Of a stretch of DNA of 64,000 bases, positions 60,130-64,000 are shown piece after piece. The position numbers and the translations under genes were made by a program. Every line of letters begins with the position of its first letter. The first letter of the stretch is position 1. Source of the stretch: Streptomyces sp. AC512_CC834 (lineage in GTDB: Bacteria; Actinomycetota; Actinomycetes; Streptomycetales; Streptomycetaceae); NCBI RefSeq assembly GCF_019049325.1, contig NZ_JAGMUO010000065.1, positions 682,001 through 746,000 on the forward strand. The letters are read 5' to 3'. Below the pieces are notes generated by a model. The model was not told the origin of the DNA, did no database searches, and saw only the letters and a program-made list of their open reading frames with translations.

Positions 60130-61791
60130 TCAGGGCAGGAAGCGTGCGCGTCCGTTGGCGAGGAACTCGCCGCGCAGCGCGGCCTTGTCGTCGTCGGTCA
60201 TCGGCCTGTACTCGGGTCCGCCGCGACCCGTCCAGCGGTACACGGGGTCGTCGGTGCGCCAGCCGTCGAGCTGCATCTCCTTCTTGCGCAGCTTGTTGGA
60301 TCCGGTGGTGGGCAGTGCGTGCGAGACGCGGACGAAGCGGGGTGCGCCCTTGGTTCCCAGGTCCTCCTGGCGGGCCAGGAACCCGGGCAGGTCCAGGTCC
60401 GCGAAGCGCGTGCCGTCGGGGATCTCGAGGGCGGCCATGACCTGGTCGCCGGAGCGGGGGTCGGGCACGCCGAAGACGCCGGCGTCGACGACGCCGGGGT
60501 GTCTGCGCAGGACGCGTTCGGTGAGCAGCGCGGAGATGTTCTCGCCGTCGACGCGGATCCAGTCCCCCGAGCGGCCCGCGAAGTAGAAGTAGCCCGCCTC
60601 GTCCACGTAGCCGAGGTCGCCGGTCCAGTACCAGCCGTGCCGGACGCGTTCGGCGCCTGCGGCCTCGTTCTTCCAGTAGCCCTCGAAGCGGGCGGCGCCC
60701 TCGGTGTCGACGATCTCGCCGATGGCCTCCTCCGGGTTGCGCACCCGGCCGTGGACGTCGAGCAGGGCGGGCGGGCAGGTCTCGCGGGTCTTGGGCTGCA
60801 CGATGCGTACGCCGTCCCGGGCGGGCCTGCCGAGGGCGCCCATCGGCCCGTCGGCCACCCGTTTGAGCATCCCGGCGCCCTCGCTGGACCCGTATCCCTC
60901 GACGAGGCGGCAGCCGAACCGGCTCAGGAAGCGGTCCGCGTCCTCCGGCGAGGCCTCGGTGCCGAAGGCGTGGGTCAGCCGGTTGTCGGTGTCGTCCGGT
61001 GCCTCGGGGCGCGCCAGGATGTAGCCGATGGCCTTGCCGACGTAGGTGAAGTAGGTGGCGCCGAAGTGGCGGACGTCGGGCAGGAAACCGGACGCGGAGA
61101 ACTTGCGGGTGAGGGCGATGGTGGCGCCCGCGCTGAGGGCCGGCGCCCACAGCGCCATCAGCGCGTTGCCGTGGAACAGCGGCATCGGGCAGTAGCAGGT
61201 GTCGGCGCGGGTGATGTCGTACTTGGCGCTGTTGGCGGCGCCGAGCGCGGCGAGTCTGCCTTGCGAGCAGATCGCCGCCTTGGACGTGCCGGTCGTGCCG
61301 GAGGTCAGCAGGAGCAGCATGGTCGTGACGGCGGTGACGTCCGGGGCGGCTTGGGCGGGCCCTCGCCCGGCACGGGTGGCGAGGGCGGTCGCGTACTCCG
61401 GGTCGTCGACGACGAGGAAGCGGTCCCGCTTCACGCCGACGTCCAGGCCGTCGAGGAGGTCGAGGCCGGCCCGGTCGGTGATGATCAACTGGCATTCGGT
61501 GTGCCGGACCTCGCGTTCGAGTTCGGCGCCGCGCCGGGTCGGGTTGATGCCGACCACGGCCGCGCCGGCGAGGGCGGCGGCGCCGAGCCAGAACACGTAC
61601 TCGGGCACGTTGTCCAGGAGTACGCCGATGTGGAACGGCCCCTCGGCGCGCAGCTCACCGGCCCAGGCGGCGCGGGCGGCGCTCTCGTCGACCACCTCGC
61701 CCCAGGTCCAGGACCGTTCGCGGGTCAGCAGGCCGGGGTGCTCGTCGCCGGCGCGGGCGAGCAACTGGTCGGCAATCGTCTGGTGTGGCAA
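60130..61791 (-). CDS. fadD17: FadD17-type steroid side-chain acyl-CoA synthetase
   Basis: 553 aa AMP-forming ligase of the very-long-chain/FadD17 branch. LLTSGTTGTSKAAI, CPMPLFHGNALMALW, KFSASGFLPDVRHFGATYFT, EGYGSSEGAG and FAGRSGDWIRVDGENI match mycobacterial FadD17, which activates the short C3 side chain of steroids. The TTG start at 61791 has AAGGGA upstream and no better ATG is near. It precedes chsE2 on the same strand, suggesting that activation and beta-oxidation of the pregnane-type acid are co-expressed. Confidence 0.85.
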   Translation of the reverse strand: MPHQTIADQLLARAGDEHPGLLTRERSWTWGEVVDESAARAAWAGELRAEGPFHIGVLLDNVPEYVFWLGAAALAGAAVVGINPTRRGAELEREVRHTECQLIITDRAGLDLLDGLDVGVKRDRFLVVDDPEYATALATRAGRGPAQAAPDVTAVTTMLLLLTSGTTGTSKAAICSQGRLAALGAANSAKYDITRADTCYCPMPLFHGNALMALWAPALSAGATIALTRKFSASGFLPDVRHFGATYFTYVGKAIGYILARPEAPDDTDNRLTHAFGTEASPEDADRFLSRFGCRLVEGYGSSEGAGMLKRVADGPMGALGRPARDGVRIVQPKTRETCPPALLDVHGRVRNPEEAIGEIVDTEGAARFEGYWKNEAAGAERVRHGWYWTGDLGYVDEAGYFYFAGRSGDWIRVDGENISALLTERVLRRHPGVVDAGVFGVPDPRSGDQVMAALEIPDGTRFADLDLPGFLARQEDLGTKGAPRFVRVSHALPTTGSNKLRKKEMQLDGWRTDDPVYRWTGRGGPEYRPMTDDDKAALRGEFLANGRARFLP

Positions 61792-61921
61792 CGTCGGTCC
61801 CTTTCACCCGAAGGACGGGCTTCCCGATGTGGGTACGGCGAACTGTGGGTAGGGCGAGATGTCGGTGGTCGTGCGGCGTGCGGGGGTGCCGCGGGTGGCG
61901 CACCGCCCTGGGCGACGGCGG

Positions 61922-62695
61922 TCAGTCGAAGTTGGCCTGGCCGCCGTCCAGCGGCACCGTGGCGCCCGTCAGGTAGCGGGCGTCCGGGCCGCACAGCATC
62001 ACCACGGCCCGCCCGATGTCCTGCTCGCAGTCGCCGACGTAGCCCAGCGGGATGGAGGCGCAGAACTCGGCGGCCTCCTGCGGATGGGCGTCCTGCCACT
62101 TGGCGTAGGCGGGTGACACGGCGTGCGGGGCGATGGCGTTGACGCGGATCCCGTCGCGGCCCCACTCGTTGGCGGCGGCCCTGGTCAGGGTGCGCAGCGC
62201 GGTCTTGGCCGCCGCGTAGGCCCCGTAGGTGCCCAGGTCCCAGCGGACCATGGCCGAGGTGACCAGGTTGACGATCACTCCGCCGTTCCGTTTCAGGTAC
62301 GGATGGGCGGCGTTCATGAAGGCGAACGCCGCGAACGGCCCGCTCTCGAAGCCCTTGCGGAACTGGGCGTCGGTCAGCGACAGGAGAGGTCCGTAGGACC
62401 CGGTGTAGGCGTTGTTGACCAGGATGTCGATGCCGCCGAAGCGTTCGGCGACGGCCTCGACCGCACCGGGGATGCGCTCCGTGTCCCGCACGTCGAGAAC
62501 GAACGGCTCGGCCTCCGCTCCCCTGGCGCGCAGCAGCTCGCAGGTCGCCTCCAGCTTGGCCGCGGTGCGCCCGAGTACGGCGACTCGGGCGCCCTCGGAA
62601 GCCAGCGCGAGGGCGATGCCCTGGCCCACTCCCTGACCGGCGCCGCTGATGACGGCGACCTTGCCGTCGAGGTTGCGTACCACGTGTTCGTTCAT
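61922..62695 (-). CDS. SDR family oxidoreductase
   Basis: 257 aa short-chain dehydrogenase: SGAGQGVGQGIA, NNAYTGSYGPLL, NLVTSAM with the catalytic Ser/Thr and YAAAK. The NNAY block resembles that of the SDR at 45400, suggesting a shared subfamily in this locus. It is separated by 130 bp from the FadD17-type gene and 14 bp from the thioesterase-like gene upstream. It is probably a hydroxysteroid or hydroxyacyl dehydrogenase; the substrate is unknown. Confidence 0.85.
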   Translation of the reverse strand: MNEHVVRNLDGKVAVISGAGQGVGQGIALALASEGARVAVLGRTAAKLEATCELLRARGAEAEPFVLDVRDTERIPGAVEAVAERFGGIDILVNNAYTGSYGPLLSLTDAQFRKGFESGPFAAFAFMNAAHPYLKRNGGVIVNLVTSAMVRWDLGTYGAYAAAKTALRTLTRAAANEWGRDGIRVNAIAPHAVSPAYAKWQDAHPQEAAEFCASIPLGYVGDCEQDIGRAVVMLCGPDARYLTGATVPLDGGQANFD

Positions 62696-62709
62696 GGCCC
62701 TCTCCCCTC

Positions 62710-63366
62710 TCAGGTCGGCCGTGGAAGCTGCTTGTTGATGAACAGGCCCTCCGCGGTGACGCAGGTGCGGCCGCCGGCCGAGATCTCGCCGACCGTGCGG
62801 ATCCGCGGGTCGTCCACCGAGATCTGCCGTCCGGTGACGGTCAGCGGCTCGAACAGCGGGGTGGGCCGCAGGTAGCGCAGGGTCAGCTCCGCGGTCATCC
62901 CGGAGGTGCCCGCCCAGTGGTTGGCCACGCCCAGGGTGTGGTCGAGGAGCAGCGCCGAGATGCCTCCGTGCACGTGGCCGGGGGGTCCCTGGTAGGGCAG
63001 GTCGAGCGTGACGACGCCCTCGACGGAGCGGTCGTCCCTGCCGTGCAGGGTGAGCGGCGGTGCGACGGCGTTCTCCGGTCCGGTGACGGGGTCGTGGCGG
63101 GTGACGCCCTCACCGCGCCACATGTCGACGAGGCGTTCCGGGACGGTGGGTGCCTTCTCGGTGAGCCGGTCGGTGACGGCCTCGATCTCCTTGGCGACCG
63201 CGGCCATGTCGACTCCGGTCCCGTCGCCGCTGCGCAGCAGTGCGGTGACCAGGCGGCGGGCGGCGGCGACCGCGGCGTCCACGCCGTCCTGGCGGGGCTT
63301 GGCCACGAGGCGGGGGCCGGTGGCCCCGTCCGTGGGCTCTTCGGTCGTGGCGGCGCACTCGGTCAT
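62710..63366 (-). CDS. PaaI-type hot-dog thioesterase
   Basis: 218 aa. The C-terminal hot-dog domain has the PaaI family blocks GPPGHVHGGISALLLDH and TSGMTAELTLRYLRPTPLFE; the N-terminal 90 residues form a helical extension. It probably hydrolyses acyl-CoA thioesters, for example to recover CoA from stalled steroid intermediates. The ATG overlaps the MaoC-like gene stop by 4 bp, so they are coupled. Confidence 0.85.
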   Translation of the reverse strand: MTECAATTEEPTDGATGPRLVAKPRQDGVDAAVAAARRLVTALLRSGDGTGVDMAAVAKEIEAVTDRLTEKAPTVPERLVDMWRGEGVTRHDPVTGPENAVAPPLTLHGRDDRSVEGVVTLDLPYQGPPGHVHGGISALLLDHTLGVANHWAGTSGMTAELTLRYLRPTPLFEPLTVTGRQISVDDPRIRTVGEISAGGRTCVTAEGLFINKQLPRPT

Positions 63367-64000
63367 GAGCGCACCGTCGCCGTCGCGTGGGTGAGGACGG
63401 GCGCGCCGTCGCGGTCGGGGCAGGCCGCGTGCAGCAGGAGCCGCTCGGTGCCCTCGTCCGCGGGTGTTCCGTCGCGCCACACGGACGTCGTGATCGACTC
63501 GCCGGGGACGAGTGGTCCCGCGAAGCGCACGGTGAGACCGGTGAGACGGGTGACGTCGCCGTCGAGCACACCGTCCACCAGGGCCTTGGCGAGCAGGCCG
63601 TAGGAGGCGAGGCCGTGCAGGATCGGCTGTTCGAAGCCGGCCGAGCGGGCGAAGGCCGGGTCGGCGTGGAGTGGGTTGAGGTCGCCGTTGAGCCGGTACC
63701 ACAGGGCCTGTTGGGGCGTGGTGGCGGTGGTGAGCACGGCGTCGGCGGCCCGGTCGGGTGCCGACCACCGCTCCTCGGGGCCGGGTTCTCCGCCGAAGCC
63801 GCCCTCGCCGCGCGCCCAGATGTTGGTGGTCGTCGTCCACAGGGGCTCGCCGTCGGGGTCGGTGGCCGCGGACTCGAGCACGACGAGCGCGGCCTTGCCC
63901 TTGTCCCACACCTCGGCGACGCGGGAGCGCAGGGTCGCGGTGCCCGAGGCGGGCAGCGGCCGGTGCACCGTGAGGCCCTGGCCGGCGTGGAGTACGGCGC
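63363..64000 (-). CDS. MaoC-like enoyl-CoA hydratase, Hsd4B paralogue (5' end outside window)
   Basis: At least 212 residues of a double hot-dog hydratase. The open frame runs to the window edge (AVLHAGQGLTVHRPLPASG), so the start lies beyond base 64000; an internal ATG at 63968 is not the likely start. The middle block VWDKGKAALVVLESAA and WARGEGGFGGEPG parallels the protein at 54280. The hydratase motif is complete: GDLNPLHADPAFA followed by QPILHGLASY. It probably hydrates an early side-chain enoyl-CoA. Confidence 0.85.
   Translation of the reverse strand, partial: AVLHAGQGLTVHRPLPASGTATLRSRVAEVWDKGKAALVVLESAATDPDGEPLWTTTTNIWARGEGGFGGEPGPEERWSAPDRAADAVLTTATTPQQALWYRLNGDLNPLHADPAFARSAGFEQPILHGLASYGLLAKALVDGVLDGDVTRLTGLTVRFAGPLVPGESITTSVWRDGTPADEGTERLLLHAACPDRDGAPVLTHATATVRS

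Overview
The window is very GC-rich, with high third-position GC in coding frames, GTG and TTG starts and many ATGA/GTGA overlaps. Gene content (KstR/KstR2 and IpdABC proteins, an F420-type oxidoreductase, a GntP permease, an Opp-type importer) fits an actinomycete, most likely Streptomyces. No rRNA, tRNA, CRISPR array or intact insertion sequence was seen.

Positions 1-8342 (+) hold a tightly coupled glycan operon: PIG-L deacetylase (5' end off the window), sugar nucleotide epimerase, DUF4910 protein, Wzx-like flippase, GT2 glycosyltransferase, polysaccharide pyruvyl transferase, RmlC-like epimerase and a PLP sugar aminotransferase. A PAP2 phosphatase lies convergent to it. Positions 9185-9498 are a scar holding a decayed LacI regulator and the N-terminal stub of a GH3 beta-glucosidase.

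Positions 9521-17711 look like a sugar-acid catabolic patch: a XylX-like FAH-fold dehydratase, an IlvD/Edd sugar-acid dehydratase, a divergent FadR-type regulator with a palindromic operator, and a GntP permease. A metallophosphoesterase and a lactonase-like metallo-beta-lactamase protein are interspersed. A pirin remnant follows at 17870-18228.

Positions 18296-26754 (-) are one operon: a peptide-type ABC importer (binding lipoprotein, two permeases, two ATPases), an old-yellow-enzyme-type flavin oxidoreductase and an amidase.

Positions 27058-64000 are a steroid catabolic locus. It has a 3-alpha-HSD-like SDR, KstD, HsaA, HsaE, and Hsd4A- and Hsd4B-like proteins. The side-chain block matches the mycobacterial igr region (FadD17-like, ChsE2, ChsH2, ChsE1, ChsH1, Ltp2). 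The set for rings C and D is FadD3, IpdE1, IpdE2, IpdF, IpdC, EchA20, IpdAB, FadA6, FadE31 and FadE32 types, with the regulator KstR2. The order ipdE1-ipdF-kstR2-fadA6 and the divergent echA20-ipdABC operon mirror the KstR2 regulon of Mycobacterium tuberculosis. Not seen here are kshAB, hsaB, hsaC, hsaD, hsaF, hsaG, cyp125 and mce4.

Two operator families stand out. One is a KstR2-type box, ACCAAAC(G/A)(T/C)TTGTTAGG, in two divergent ipd promoters. The other is a second motif, about CCGGTCASTGRGACY, in three divergent promoters: next to both KstR-like TetR paralogues and between the ABC importer and an acyl-CoA synthetase. The second motif suggests that the Opp-type importer, the flavin oxidoreductase and the amidase belong to the steroid regulon. 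This is the most novel hypothesis in the window.
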